The notes beneath the pieces are model-generated. The model was not told the origin of the DNA, ran no database searches, and saw nothing but the letters and a program-made list of their open reading frames with translations. DNA of 64,000 nt, from NCBI GenBank assembly GCA_036501025.1, contig DASYBB010000241.1:1-64000 (forward strand), read 5' to 3'. Positions 7,884 to 17,474 of this stretch are shown piece by piece; position 1 is the stretch's first letter, and the number at the start of each line of letters is the position of its first letter. Source of the stretch: DASUBV01 sp036501025 (lineage in GTDB: Bacteria; Actinomycetota; Actinomycetes; Streptosporangiales; Streptosporangiaceae). The position numbers were made by a program, and so were the translations under genes.

Positions 7884-9056
7884 ATGCACGCGTACCTCGA
7901 CCACGCGGCGACCAGCTTGCTGGTGCCCGAGGCCCTGACGGCGATGACCGAGGAGCTCAGCCACCTCGGCAACCCGTCGTCCCTGCACAACGCGGGCCGC
8001 CGGGCCCGCCGCGTGGTCGAGGAGGCCCGGGAGCAGATCGCCGCCGTCTACGAGGCCCGGCCCAGCGAGGTCGTCTTCACCAGCGGCGGCACCGAGGCCG
8101 ACAACCTGGCCATCAAGGGCCTCTACTGGTCGCGGCGGGCGGCTGACCCGGCCCGCAACCGGGTGCTGGTGCCCGAGACCGAGCACCACGCCGTCCTGGA
8201 CAGCGTCCACTGGCTGGCCAGCCACGAGGGCGCCCGGGTGACCTGGCTGCCGGTCTCGGCCGCCGGCCGGACCGAGCCCGATGACCTGCGCGCGGCCATC
8301 GAGCAGGACCCGTCGAGCGTGGCCCTGGCCAGCGTCATGTGGGCCAACAACGAGGTCGGGACGGTGCAGCCCGTCGCCGGCCTGGCCGAGGTCGCGCGCG
8401 AGTTCGGGGTGCCGTTCCACAGCGATGCGGTCCAGGCCGCCGGGCAGCTGCCCGTCGGCCTGGCCTCCAGCGGTGCCACCGCCCTGACCATCACCGCCCA
8501 CAAGATCGGCGGCCCGGTCGGCGTCGGCGCGCTGCTGCTGGCCCGCGGGTCCGAGCCGGTGCCCGTGCTGCACGGCGGCGGCCAGGAGCGCGATGTCCGG
8601 TCGGGCACGCTGGATGCCCCGGCCATCCGCGCGTTCGCCGTGGCCGTCGAGATCGCGTTCGACCGCCGGGCCGACGAGGCCAAGCGGCTGGCCGCCCTGC
8701 GCGACGACCTGATCGCTCAGGTCGTGGCCGCGGTCCCAGACGCGCTGCTGAACGGCGAGCGCCCCGGCCCCGGCCGGCTGCCCGGCAACGCGCACTTCTC
8801 GTTCCCCGGCTGCGAGGGCGACGCGCTGCTGATGCTGCTCGACGCCCGCGACATCGCCTGCTCCACCGGCTCGGCCTGCACGGCCGGCATCGCGCAGCCC
8901 AGCCACGTGCTGCTGGCCATGGGCGCGGACGAGGCCCGGGCGCGCGGCTCGCTGCGCTTCTCCCTCGGCCACTCCAGCACCCAGGCCGACGTCGACGCCC
9001 TCGGCGCCGTCATCGGCGAGGTCGTGGAGCGCGCCCGCCGGGCCACTTCCCGCTAG
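7884..9056 (+). CDS. Cysteine desulfurase (NifS/IscS class V aminotransferase)
   Basis: 390 residues. It removes sulfur from cysteine as an enzyme-bound persulfide. Visible are the N-terminal YLDHAATSLLVPEAL, the FTSGGTEADNLAIKG motif, the aspartate in HSDAVQAAGQLP, the PLP lysine in ITAHKIGGPVGVGALL and the catalytic cysteine in CSTGSACTAGIAQPSHVL. The SSGSACT-type loop is of the short group I (NifS/IscS) form. Lying 1.3 kb before mnmA on the same strand, it is the likely sulfur donor for tRNA thiolation, as in other actinomycetes; a wider Fe-S role is possible. Confidence 0.94.
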   Translation: MHAYLDHAATSLLVPEALTAMTEELSHLGNPSSLHNAGRRARRVVEEAREQIAAVYEARPSEVVFTSGGTEADNLAIKGLYWSRRAADPARNRVLVPETEHHAVLDSVHWLASHEGARVTWLPVSAAGRTEPDDLRAAIEQDPSSVALASVMWANNEVGTVQPVAGLAEVAREFGVPFHSDAVQAAGQLPVGLASSGATALTITAHKIGGPVGVGALLLARGSEPVPVLHGGGQERDVRSGTLDAPAIRAFAVAVEIAFDRRADEAKRLAALRDDLIAQVVAAVPDALLNGERPGPGRLPGNAHFSFPGCEGDALLMLLDARDIACSTGSACTAGIAQPSHVLLAMGADEARARGSLRFSLGHSSTQADVDALGAVIGEVVERARRATSR

Positions 9057-9086
9057 CGCTTGAGTAGCCCGCCGGGCGGCGCCGGC

Positions 9087-9731
9087 CTAGGCGCAGCCCT
9101 GGTAGTGGCCCTGGGGGATGACAGAGACCTGCGGCCCGAGGGGGCTGCCGGTGATGTACAGCTCGCTCCCGGCCGGCCACAGCGCGGTGTTGAAGGTCGC
9201 TGTGATGTTGAGGATGGCCGTGTCGCTGCTCGCGCTGGGCGAGAACCGGTAGATGCCCACCGGGACGTCGTGCAGGGCCGCGGTGTCCGCACTGCACGCC
9301 CCCGCGCCGAAGTGCAGCAGGGCCGGCACCTGGTGCGCGGCCAGCGCCTGCTTGAGCCCGGCCGCGTCGGTGAGCTGGTGCAGGGTGAGCGTCACCGAGC
9401 CGTCCGGGGCGGCCCGGACCGACCACGCGGCCAGCCGCGCGCTGTTCGCCGGCGCCCCCGCCCGCCCCGCTGCCGCCGCCGCGGCCGCCCCGCCGGCCAC
9501 GGCGCCCGGTCCCGCGGCCGCGCCGGTCAGCGCCACGGTCAGCGCCGCGCCCGCGGTCAGGGCGCTCCCGGCGAGGCCGCCACCGAGTGCCCGGCGCCGG
9601 CCCCGGCGGGACCGGGCCGCGGCCATGACCCGCGGCAGGCCGGCCTCCGGCCCGCCGGACGGCGCGGCGGCGTCGACCGCCTGCCGGACTGCGGTCACGA
9701 CGGCCGTCGTAGTGGTATCGGTGGAATTCAT
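9087..9731 (-). CDS. Ala-rich membrane-anchored protein, partner of the ECF sigma factor
   Basis: 214 residues, start ATG overlapping the sigma-factor stop by four bases (ATGA), so the two are co-translated. Residues 1-45 are polar with an Arg-rich stretch (RSRRGRRRALGGG), then one hydrophobic segment (about 46-85, AGSALTAGAALTVALTG) and an outer domain of about 125 residues with two Cys (GAGACSAD, HYQGCA). I recognise no named family. By position and topology it could modulate the sigma factor as an anti-sigma protein, but it lacks a visible zinc anti-sigma motif (HxxxCxxC); a sensory or structural outer protein is equally possible. Confidence 0.72.
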   Translation of the reverse strand: MNSTDTTTTAVVTAVRQAVDAAAPSGGPEAGLPRVMAAARSRRGRRRALGGGLAGSALTAGAALTVALTGAAAGPGAVAGGAAAAAAAGRAGAPANSARLAAWSVRAAPDGSVTLTLHQLTDAAGLKQALAAHQVPALLHFGAGACSADTAALHDVPVGIYRFSPSASSDTAILNITATFNTALWPAGSELYITGSPLGPQVSVIPQGHYQGCA

Positions 9732-10267
9732 CGGGTGACCTCCTGGCCGGCGGGAACGGGATCGGTGTCAAGGGGCAGGGCCGCGCGCAGCGCGGCGACG
9801 GCGCGGGACAGGTGGGCGCCCACGGTGCCGGGAGCGATGCCCAGCACGGCCGCGGTGGCGGCCATGTCCAGGTCGAGGAACAGGCGCAGCGCGATGACCT
9901 CGCGCTGGCGCCGGGGGAGCGCCCGCAGTGCGGCCAGCAGGCCCGGGTCGCCTGCCAGGCCCGTGGACGGCTCGGGCCGCCCGCCGGGCTCGCCGCCCGG
10001 CGCCGGGGCGTCGTGGTCGTCCAGCGGGACCTCGCGGCGGCGGCGGCGCCACCACGAGACGCCCGTGTTCAGTGCGGTCCGCACCACCCAGGCCTCCGGG
10101 GCCGGGTGCCGCCGCACCGTCCGCCACGACAGCAGCGCCCGGGTGTAGGCCTCGGCCACCAGGTCCTCGGCCAGGTCGGCGCGGCCGGTCCCGGCGATCA
10201 CGGCCCGCAGGCAGCGCTGGTGGCTGGCCCGGTAAAACTCGGCGAATCCGCTCTGGTCTTGTCGCAC
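9728..10267 (-). CDS. ECF RNA polymerase sigma factor, SigE-like family
   Basis: 179 residues. Region 2 is seen at about 8-70 (HQRCLRAVIAGTGRADLAEDLVAEAYTRAL and WVVRTALN), an acidic-proline linker follows, and region 4 at about 120-170 (LPRRQREVIALRLFLDLD, AAVLGIAPGTVGAHLSRAVAALR). It should direct RNA polymerase to a small regulon. It is the first gene of a two-gene operon with the anchored protein 9087-9731 and is divergent from mnmA across a 98-base gap, which may hold its own promoter. Confidence 0.9.
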   Translation of the reverse strand: MRQDQSGFAEFYRASHQRCLRAVIAGTGRADLAEDLVAEAYTRALLSWRTVRRHPAPEAWVVRTALNTGVSWWRRRRREVPLDDHDAPAPGGEPGGRPEPSTGLAGDPGLLAALRALPRRQREVIALRLFLDLDMAATAAVLGIAPGTVGAHLSRAVAALRAALPLDTDPVPAGQEVTR

Positions 10268-10365
10268 GTCCCGTTAACGCCTCACCCGCCCGGAGCTTTT
10301 ACCGGCCCGCCCGACAGTCTTGACGGGATTCCGGCCAGCCGCCGGGCGCATATCCTGATCTGGCT

Positions 10366-11541
10366 ATGACTACTCTGCGCGTGCTGGCCGCGATGTCGGG
10401 CGGCGTCGACTCCGCCGTGGCCGCGGCCCGGGCCGCCGAGGCCGGCCACGACGTGACTGGCGTGCACCTGGCCCTGTCGGGCAACCCCCGGTCCTACCGG
10501 ACCGGCGCCCGCGGCTGCTGCACCCTCGAGGACGCCCGCGACGCCCGGCGGGCGGCCGACGTGATCGGCATCCCGTTCTACGTCTGGGACCTCGCCGAGC
10601 GCTTCCACGAGGACGTCGTCGAGGACTTCGTCGCGGAGTACGCCCGGGGCAACACGCCGAACCCGTGCCTGCGCTGCAACGAGAAGATCAAGTTCGCGGC
10701 CGTGCTGGACCGGGCCCTGGCCCTCGGCTTCGACGCGGTCGCCACCGGCCACCACGCCCGCCTCAGCCCGGCCCTGCCCACCCCCGCCCCCCAGCCCGGC
10801 GAGGCCGCCGGGCCGCCGCGGCCCGGCCGCCGGCTGCTGCGCAGCGTGGACGCGGGCAAGGACCAGTCGTACGTGCTGGCCGTCCTGACCAGCGCGCAGC
10901 TGGACCGGGCCCTGTTCCCGCTCGGCGGCATCACCAAGGAACAGGTCCGCCAGGAGGCCGCCGCCCGCGGCCTGGCCGTCGCCGACAAGCCGGACAGCCA
11001 CGACGTCTGCTTCATCCCCGACGGGGACACAAGGTCGTTCCTGCACGGTCACCTGGGCAGCGCCCCCGGCGCCATCGTCGACGCCGACGGAGCGGTCGTG
11101 GGCGGCCACGACGGCAGCTACGGGTTCACCGTCGGCCAGCGCCGGGGCCTCGGCCTGCACCGCCCGGCCCCCGACGGCCAGCCCCGCTATGTCCTGGACA
11201 TCGAGCCGGTCTCCCGCGCCGTCACCATCGGCCCGGCCGCCGGCCTGGATGTCACCCGGATCGAGGCGGCCCGCCCGGTCTGGTCCGGCTGCCCCCCGCC
11301 CGGCGGCCCGCTGGACTGCCTGGTCCAGCTCCGGGCGCACGGCGCCCCGCTGCCCGCCACCGTCACCCCGGCCGCCGCGCCCGACGGCGGCGACCTGCTC
11401 CAGATCGCCCTGCACGAGCCCGCCCGGGGCATCGCCCGCGGCCAGGCCGCCGTGCTCTACGACGGCGACCTCGTCCTCGGCTCCGCGACCATCGCCCGCG
11501 CCGCCCGCGAGCCCGCCGCCGCGCCCTCCCCCGCCGGGTAG
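10366..11541 (+). CDS. mnmA: tRNA-specific 2-thiouridylase
   Basis: 391 residues. It adenylates and thiolates U34 of tRNAs for Lys, Glu and Gln. The N-type ATP pyrophosphatase loop AAMSGGVDSAVAAARA is at residues 6-21; the two catalytic cysteines are in TPNPCLRCNEKIKF and DSHDVCFIPDGD; the tRNA-binding middle domain has VGQRRGLGLHRP. The stretch around residues 135-160 is a Pro/Gly/Arg insert typical of GC-rich actinomycetes. It lies downstream of the cysteine desulfurase, the probable sulfur source. tRNA-Gln and tRNA-Glu genes appear later in this window, but both have C34 anticodons and would not themselves be substrates. Confidence 0.96.
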   Translation: MTTLRVLAAMSGGVDSAVAAARAAEAGHDVTGVHLALSGNPRSYRTGARGCCTLEDARDARRAADVIGIPFYVWDLAERFHEDVVEDFVAEYARGNTPNPCLRCNEKIKFAAVLDRALALGFDAVATGHHARLSPALPTPAPQPGEAAGPPRPGRRLLRSVDAGKDQSYVLAVLTSAQLDRALFPLGGITKEQVRQEAAARGLAVADKPDSHDVCFIPDGDTRSFLHGHLGSAPGAIVDADGAVVGGHDGSYGFTVGQRRGLGLHRPAPDGQPRYVLDIEPVSRAVTIGPAAGLDVTRIEAARPVWSGCPPPGGPLDCLVQLRAHGAPLPATVTPAAAPDGGDLLQIALHEPARGIARGQAAVLYDGDLVLGSATIARAAREPAAAPSPAG

Positions 11542-11589
11542 CACCGCGCGGCAGCGCGCGATGTCGCAGCCCGCCACTAGGCTCTCCAT

Positions 11590-12684
11590 GTGAGCACTGA
11601 CCGCCTGACCACGGAATCCCCGTCCCCGGAGTCCGTCGCGGCCGGTGCCGGCGCGCCGGGGCCGCGGTCGTACCCGTGGGCACCGGGCTCGGCCACCGGG
11701 ATCGGCTCGATGCCCGGCACCGACCCGGAGCAGGCGTGCGCCGTGATCATGGGGGAGCTGCCGGACTTCCCGTTCCTGCCGGAGCTGCCCGGCCGCGGCG
11801 CGGGGGCCGACCTGATCGGCCGGACCGCGGCGCTGCTGGTCGACCTGCCCGTGGAGACCACGCCGGGCGGCTGGAAGCTCGCCGCCCGGGCGGGCCGGGA
11901 CCAGCGCCGGGCGGCCAGCTTCCTGGCCTTCGACCTCGACGCCGCGCAGACGGCCGCCGACGGCTACGCCGGCCCCTACAAGATCTCCGTGTGCGGGCCG
12001 CTGACGCTGGCCGCGTCGGTCGAGCTGAGCCGCAGCGTGAACCCGGCCCTGGCCGACCCCGGTGCCCTGGCCGACCTGACCAGCTCGCTGGCCGAGGGCC
12101 TGGCCCAGCACGTGCGCGGGGTGCGCGAGCGCATCCCGGGCGCGGTCGTCGTGGTCCAGGTCGACGAGCCGTCCCTGCCCGCCGTGCTGGCCGGGCACGT
12201 CCCGACGGCCAGCGCGCTCAACATGGTGCGGGCGCTGGACGAGGCGGCGGTCCGCGCCGCGCTCGGTCCGGTGCTGCAGGCGACCACCGCCGCCACCGTG
12301 GTGCATTGCTGCGCCCCGGACTATCCGTTCCTCATCGTCGCGGATGCCGGGGCGGATGCCGTCAGCTTCGACCTGGCCACCGTCGGGCGCGCGAACCTGG
12401 ACGCCCTGGCCGAGGTGGCCGACGCCGGGCTCGGGCTGCTGGCCGGGGCGCTGCCCACCGACACGCCCGCGGGCAGCAAGCCCCGCCCGCCGCGCGACAC
12501 CGCCGACGCGGTGGTCACCATGTGGCGCCGGATGACGCTGGCGCCGGGGCGGCTGGCCGAGCAGGTCGTGGTCACCCCGGCGTGCGGGCTGGCCGGCCTG
12601 TCGCCGCAGCTGGCCCGCACCGCGCTGGCCCACTGCCGGGAGGCCGCGCGCATCGCGCCGGAGCTGATCGAGGAGGCCAGATGA
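11590..12684 (+). CDS. Cobalamin-independent methionine synthase-like protein (MetE C-terminal/UROD fold)
   Basis: 364 residues starting with GTG at 11590. The length corresponds to only the C-terminal catalytic half of MetE. Seen are ATGIGSMPGTDPEQA at the N-terminus, a zinc-ligand-like VVHCCAPDYPF, VVQVDEPSLPAVL and the C-terminal VVTPACGLAGLSPQLARTAL with the second zinc cysteine. Such standalone proteins are common in actinomycetes between mnmA and ligA; their methyl donor is not firmly known, so the methionine-synthase label is by fold. The stop overlaps the ligA start (ATGA). Confidence 0.85.
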   Translation: MSTDRLTTESPSPESVAAGAGAPGPRSYPWAPGSATGIGSMPGTDPEQACAVIMGELPDFPFLPELPGRGAGADLIGRTAALLVDLPVETTPGGWKLAARAGRDQRRAASFLAFDLDAAQTAADGYAGPYKISVCGPLTLAASVELSRSVNPALADPGALADLTSSLAEGLAQHVRGVRERIPGAVVVVQVDEPSLPAVLAGHVPTASALNMVRALDEAAVRAALGPVLQATTAATVVHCCAPDYPFLIVADAGADAVSFDLATVGRANLDALAEVADAGLGLLAGALPTDTPAGSKPRPPRDTADAVVTMWRRMTLAPGRLAEQVVVTPACGLAGLSPQLARTALAHCREAARIAPELIEEAR

Positions 12685-14909
12685 CCGAACAGCCGGGCGA
12701 GGGCCTGGAACTCACCGAGGAACAGCCCGGCGAGGGTCCGGCTGAGGTCCCGGACGCCCCGACCCCGGCCCGCCAGAGGCATGCCGAGCTGGCCGCCGAC
12801 CTGACCGAGCACCTCTACCGGTACCACGTGCTCGACGCGCCGGTGATCTCCGACGGCGAGTACGACCGGCTCATGCGCGAGCTGGAGGGACTGGAGGAGC
12901 AGTACCCCGAGCTGCGCACGCCCGACTCGCCCACCCAGCGCGTTGGCAACCCGATCTCCACCGACTTCGCCGCGGTCGAGCACCTGGAGCGGCTGCTCAG
13001 CCTGGACAACGCGTTCTCGGCCGAGGAGCTCGAGGCGTGGGCGGCCCGGGCGGCCAGGCTCGGCGCGGCCGGCCCGTACCTGTGCGAGCTGAAGATCGAC
13101 GGGCTGGCCATCGCGCTGGTCTACCGCAACGGGCGCCTGGTCCGGGCCGCGACCCGGGGCGACGGCGTGACCGGCGAGGACGTGACCCCCAACATCAAGA
13201 CGATCTCGGCCGTGCCGGCCCGGCTGGCCGGGACGGGCTGGCCGCCGGAGCTGGAGGTGCGCGGCGAGGTGTTCTTGCCGGTGGCCGCGTTCAACGAGCT
13301 GAACGAGCGGCTGACCAGCGAGGGCAAGGCGCCGTTCGCGAACCCGCGGAACTCGGCGGCCGGCTCGCTGCGGCAGAAGGACCCGCGGGTCACCGCCACC
13401 CGGCCGCTCGGCATGCTCGTGCACGGGCTGTTCGTGCCGGGCGGCTCGCCCGAGGCGGGCATGCCCGCGCCCGGCGACGCCGGCCCCGACGGCGAGCCGC
13501 CGGCCGGCCCGGCAGCGCTCGATTCACGCGTCCCCGACACCCAGTCCGGCTGGTACCACCGAATCGCCGAGTGGGGCCTGCCGGTCAGCGACCGGTTCCA
13601 GGTCGTCGACGACCTCGACGCGGTCCGCGCCTACGTCGCGCGCTACGGCGAGCACCGCCACGACACCCCGTACGAGATCGACGGCGTGGTCGTCAAGATC
13701 GACCAGCTCGGCCTGCAGCGGCAGCTCGGCGCGACCAGCCGGGCGCCGCGCTGGGCGATCGCCTACAAGTACCCGCCCGAGGAGGTCACCACCCGGCTGC
13801 TGGACATCCGGGTCAACGTCGGCCGGACCGGGCGGGTCACGCCGTACGCCGTCATGGAGCCGGTCAAGGTCAGCGGCTCGACCGTCGACCGGGCCACCCT
13901 GCACAACGAGGACGAGGTGATCCGCAAGGGCGTGCTCATCGGCGACATGGTCGTGCTGCGCAAGGCCGGCGACGTGATCCCCGAGGTGGTCGGGCCGGTC
14001 GCGGACCTGCGGACCGGCGGCGAGCACGCCTTCGACTTCCCGCGGGAGTGCCCGGCGTGCGGGACCACGCTGGCCCGCGAGGAAGGCGAGGTCGACTGGC
14101 GCTGCCCGAACACCCGGTCCTGCCCGGCCCAGCTGCGCGAGCGGCTGTTCCACCTGGCCGGGCGCGGCGCCTTCGACATCGAGGTGCTCGGCTACGAGGC
14201 CGCCGTGGCGCTCCTGGACTCCGGCCTGGTCACGGACGAGGGCGACCTGTTCGGCCTCACCGACGAGTCCCTGGCCACCAGCCCGTTCTTCGTCAGCAAG
14301 CAGGGCACGCTGACCGTCAACGCGGTCAAGCTGCTGCACAACCTGGAGGAGGCGCGGAGCCGGCCGCTGTGGCGGATCCTGGTCGCGCTGTCCATCCGGC
14401 ACGTCGGCCCCACCGCGGCCCGCGCCCTGGCCGCGGCCTTCGGCTCGGTCGACGCCATCGCCGCCGCCCCGCCCGAGGCGCTGACCGCCGTGGCCGACGT
14501 CGGCCCGACGATCGCCAAGTCGGTCCAGGACTGGTTCGCCGTGGACTGGCATGCCCAGATCGTGTCCAAGTGGCGCGACAGCGGGGTCCAGCTGGCCCAG
14601 GCGGGCTGGGTCGCGCCGCCCCCCGGCGAGCCGGCCGGCCTGCTGGCCGGGATCACGGTGGTGCTGACCGGGACCATGGCGGGCCGGACCCGCGAGGAGG
14701 CGGCCGCCGCCATCGAGGAACTCGGCGGCAAGGTGTCGAACTCCGTCTCGAAGAAGACCCGGTTCGTGGTCGCGGGGGAAAATGCCGGGTCAAAACTGGA
14801 CAAGGCGCACACGCTCGGCGTGCGGGTACTAGACGAGAGCGGCCTCGACGTGTTGCTCTCGGAGGGCGCCGACGCGGCGGCCGCGGTTGCCTCCGCCGAG
14901 ACTGCGTGA
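12681..14909 (+). CDS. ligA: NAD-dependent DNA ligase
   Basis: 742 residues. Order of domains: Ia region with the NAD-contacting tyrosines (HLYRYHVLDAPVISDGEYDRL), adenylation domain with the AMP-accepting lysine at residue 138 (CELKIDGLAIALVYRNG), OB fold (GRTGRVTPYAVMEPV), four-cysteine zinc finger (CPACGTTL ... CPNTRSCPAQ), helix-hairpin-helix repeats, and a C-terminal BRCT domain (ITVVLTGTMAGRTREEA, GGKVSNSVSKKTRFVVAGENAGSKLDKA). It seals nicks in replication and repair. A Gly/Pro-rich insert of about 35 residues interrupts the adenylation domain near residues 255-290. The ATG is coupled to the previous gene by a four-base overlap. Confidence 0.97.
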   Translation: MTEQPGEGLELTEEQPGEGPAEVPDAPTPARQRHAELAADLTEHLYRYHVLDAPVISDGEYDRLMRELEGLEEQYPELRTPDSPTQRVGNPISTDFAAVEHLERLLSLDNAFSAEELEAWAARAARLGAAGPYLCELKIDGLAIALVYRNGRLVRAATRGDGVTGEDVTPNIKTISAVPARLAGTGWPPELEVRGEVFLPVAAFNELNERLTSEGKAPFANPRNSAAGSLRQKDPRVTATRPLGMLVHGLFVPGGSPEAGMPAPGDAGPDGEPPAGPAALDSRVPDTQSGWYHRIAEWGLPVSDRFQVVDDLDAVRAYVARYGEHRHDTPYEIDGVVVKIDQLGLQRQLGATSRAPRWAIAYKYPPEEVTTRLLDIRVNVGRTGRVTPYAVMEPVKVSGSTVDRATLHNEDEVIRKGVLIGDMVVLRKAGDVIPEVVGPVADLRTGGEHAFDFPRECPACGTTLAREEGEVDWRCPNTRSCPAQLRERLFHLAGRGAFDIEVLGYEAAVALLDSGLVTDEGDLFGLTDESLATSPFFVSKQGTLTVNAVKLLHNLEEARSRPLWRILVALSIRHVGPTAARALAAAFGSVDAIAAAPPEALTAVADVGPTIAKSVQDWFAVDWHAQIVSKWRDSGVQLAQAGWVAPPPGEPAGLLAGITVVLTGTMAGRTREEAAAAIEELGGKVSNSVSKKTRFVVAGENAGSKLDKAHTLGVRVLDESGLDVLLSEGADAAAAVASAETA

Positions 14910-15063
14910 CAGGACTGGTCTCCTACCGTGTTCGGATACCTACGGAAAGACATGTAGTAACGGATAGTATGCAATTGGCTTCGGGAAGTGGGCCACCGGC
15001 CGTACGCTTGGAGCCACGCACGTGCATACGGGGCGCAATCGGTTGCAGCGTTGAGGTTCGCCT

Positions 15064-17169
15064 ATGAAGGATCCGAACGACACGAGGGACATCGGTCCCC
15101 GGGTCGGCTCGCCGCTGTGGATTCACCTCGTCACGGTGACCACGGCCGGCGCGGTTGCCTTCGCAGCTGCCATGTTCCACCTGCACGGCCTGCTGGGCGC
15201 GCCGGGCGGGCTGGTCCGGCACCCGCTGTTCTGGCTGCTGGCGGCCCTGATCGTGGTCGGCGAGGTGTGGCCGATCATCACCCCCGGCCGGTCCGGCCCG
15301 GAGTCGCCGGTCGCCTCGGTGACGTTCAGCTTCGCGGTCCTGATCTTCTGGGGCCTGCCCGTGGCGCTGCTGCTGCGCGGCATCTCGACCCTGGCCGTGG
15401 GCCTGGCCGAGCGCAAGTCGCTCGGCCGCTCGGCCTTCAACTCGGCCCAGGTCACGCTGAGCCTGTGCGCCGCCGCCCTGGTCCTGCTCGGCTTCGGGCT
15501 GCATCCCTCGCCGGCTCACCCGTGGGACCCGAACGGGACCGACCTGTTCGTCGTGCTCCCCGCCGCCGCGGCCTACTTCGGGGTCAACTTCCTGCTCGTC
15601 GGCATCGCCATCGCGCTGCACTCGCGGGCCTCGCTGGTCAAGACGCTCCGCAGCGCCCTGCCCTACCAGGCGTTCGTCAACCTGGTCCTGCTGGCCACCG
15701 CCCCGCTGGTGGCCGTGGTCATGAACACCCACTCGGCGCTGCTGGTGCTGCTGTTCGCGTTCCCGCTGGCCGCGATCTACGTCAACGCCGCCATGTCGGT
15801 CCAGCGCGAGCACCAGGCCCACCATGACGAGCTGACCGGCCTGTCGAACCGCAAGCTGCTGATCCGCCGGACCAACGACGCGCTGACCCAGGCCGCCCGG
15901 ACCGGCGCCACGGTCGGCTTCCTGCTGCTCGACCTGGACCGGTTCAAGGAGGTCAACGACACCCTCGGCCACCCGGTCGGCGACCGCCTGCTGCAGTTCG
16001 TGGCGCACCGGCTGACCCACAGCGTGCGGCCCGGCGACATGGTGGCCCGCCTCGGCGGCGACGAGTTCGCCGTGCTGCTGCCCTCGGTCAAGGAGGCGGC
16101 CGCGGCCCGCGAGGTGGCCGCCCGGCTGCGCGCGGCGGTATCCGAGCCGATCCGGATCGACGGGATGTCATTCGACATCGAGGCCAGCGTCGGCATTGCG
16201 CTGTACCCGGGCGACGCCACCGGCTTCGAGCTGCTGCTCCAGCACGCCGACGTGGCCATGTACCTGGCCAAGGAGCGCCGCAGCGGCGTCGAGCGGTACG
16301 TGGCCGACTCCGACCGCAACTCCCCGGCCCGGCTGGCCCTGCTCGGCGACCTGCGCCGCGGCCTGGACCGCGGCGAGCTGGAGCTGCACTACCAGCCCAA
16401 GGTCTACCTGGCCGACCGGCGGATGGCCGGCATCGAGGCCCTGGTCCGCTGGCAGCACCCGGTGCGCGGCCTGATGGAGCCGCACGACTTCATCCCGCTC
16501 ATCGAGCAGTCGTACCTCATGCGCGAGCTCACCGCCCGGGTCATGGACCTGGCCCTGGCCCAGGCGTCGCTGTGGTGGAAGGCCGGGATGCGGGTTCAGG
16601 TCTCGCTCAACCTCGCCGCCCGCGACCTGCTGGACAACGGACTGACCGACATTATTGAACGTGGCCTGGCCCGCCACGGCCTGCCGCCGGACGCACTGCT
16701 GCTCGAGATCGACGAGCGGGTGCTGACCAGCGAGCCCGCGCACGCCGTGGCCACGGCCGAGGCCGTGGCCGCCCTGGGCGTGTCCCTGTCCCTCGACGAC
16801 TTCGGGACCGGGTACTCCTCGCTGGTGCGCCTCAAGCGCCTGCCGGTCAGCGAGGTGAAGATCGACTCCTCCTTCGTCGGCCGCCTCCTGCACTCCGCCG
16901 ACGACATGGTGATCGTGCGGTCGATCGTGGACCTGGTCGGCGCGCTCGGCATCCGGTCGGTGGCCGAGGGCGTCGAGTCCGCCGAGGTGGCCGCCGAGCT
17001 GGCCGCCATGGGCTGCGACGCCGCCCAGGGCTGGTACTTCAGCCGGCCGCTGAACGCCGCCTCGGCCACGGCGTGGCTGGCCGAGCGGGAGGCACCCGCC
17101 ATCGCGGCCCCGCGGGACCGCAAGCCGGCCGCCGTTTATCAGGTCGGAGGGCTGCCGCCGGGCCAGTAG
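15064..17169 (+). CDS. Membrane-bound GGDEF-EAL protein (cyclic di-GMP turnover)
   Basis: 701 residues. Residues about 15-235 hold six or so hydrophobic segments. The GGDEF domain has an intact active site (RLGGDEF, about residue 331) and an RxxD product-inhibition site just before it (RPGD). The EAL domain keeps the motif (IEALVRW, about 458), LEIDE, LDDFGTGYSSL, KIDSSFV and SVAEGVES, so both synthesis and breakdown look possible. It is the last gene before gatC (10-base gap). The 154-base stretch upstream is AT-richer than average and probably holds the promoter. Which activity dominates cannot be read from sequence. Confidence 0.93.
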   Translation: MKDPNDTRDIGPRVGSPLWIHLVTVTTAGAVAFAAAMFHLHGLLGAPGGLVRHPLFWLLAALIVVGEVWPIITPGRSGPESPVASVTFSFAVLIFWGLPVALLLRGISTLAVGLAERKSLGRSAFNSAQVTLSLCAAALVLLGFGLHPSPAHPWDPNGTDLFVVLPAAAAYFGVNFLLVGIAIALHSRASLVKTLRSALPYQAFVNLVLLATAPLVAVVMNTHSALLVLLFAFPLAAIYVNAAMSVQREHQAHHDELTGLSNRKLLIRRTNDALTQAARTGATVGFLLLDLDRFKEVNDTLGHPVGDRLLQFVAHRLTHSVRPGDMVARLGGDEFAVLLPSVKEAAAAREVAARLRAAVSEPIRIDGMSFDIEASVGIALYPGDATGFELLLQHADVAMYLAKERRSGVERYVADSDRNSPARLALLGDLRRGLDRGELELHYQPKVYLADRRMAGIEALVRWQHPVRGLMEPHDFIPLIEQSYLMRELTARVMDLALAQASLWWKAGMRVQVSLNLAARDLLDNGLTDIIERGLARHGLPPDALLLEIDERVLTSEPAHAVATAEAVAALGVSLSLDDFGTGYSSLVRLKRLPVSEVKIDSSFVGRLLHSADDMVIVRSIVDLVGALGIRSVAEGVESAEVAAELAAMGCDAAQGWYFSRPLNAASATAWLAEREAPAIAAPRDRKPAAVYQVGGLPPGQ

Positions 17170-17179
17170 GGTTATCTGC

Positions 17180-17473
17180 ATGCCGATTACCCGTGACGAG
17201 GTCGCGCACCTGGCGCGGCTCTCCCGGCTGGCCCTGTCCGACGCCGAGCTCGATCATTTCGCCGGGCAGCTGGACCAGATCATCGCCTCCGTCGCCCGGG
17301 TCCAGGAGGTCGCGGCCGAGGGCATCCCGCCGATGACCCACGCCGTGCCCGTGGTTAATGTCCTGCGCGACGACGTCGAGGTGCCGTGCCTGCCGCCGGC
17401 GCTGGTGCTGTCGCAGGCCCCGGCCGCCGAGCAGGGGCGCTTCCGGGTCCCCCGGATCCTGGCGGAGGACTGA
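17180..17473 (+). CDS. gatC: Glutamyl-tRNA(Gln)/aspartyl-tRNA(Asn) amidotransferase subunit C
   Basis: 97 residues, beginning MPITRDEVAHLARLSRLALSD, the GatC signature, and ending with the RVPRILAED tail. It bridges GatA and GatB in the complex that converts Glu-tRNA(Gln) to Gln-tRNA(Gln). First gene of gatCAB; one base separates its stop from the gatA ATG. Confidence 0.96.
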   Translation: MPITRDEVAHLARLSRLALSDAELDHFAGQLDQIIASVARVQEVAAEGIPPMTHAVPVVNVLRDDVEVPCLPPALVLSQAPAAEQGRFRVPRILAED

Positions 17474-17474
17474 G

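Noticed and set aside
6852..8972. 706-codon minus-strand frame over etfA and the desulfurase
   Set aside because: Covers two clear enzymes, composition is typical of antisense shadows.
10282..12633. 783-codon minus-strand frame across mnmA and the MetE-like gene
   Set aside because: Antisense of two well-supported genes with no recognised domain.
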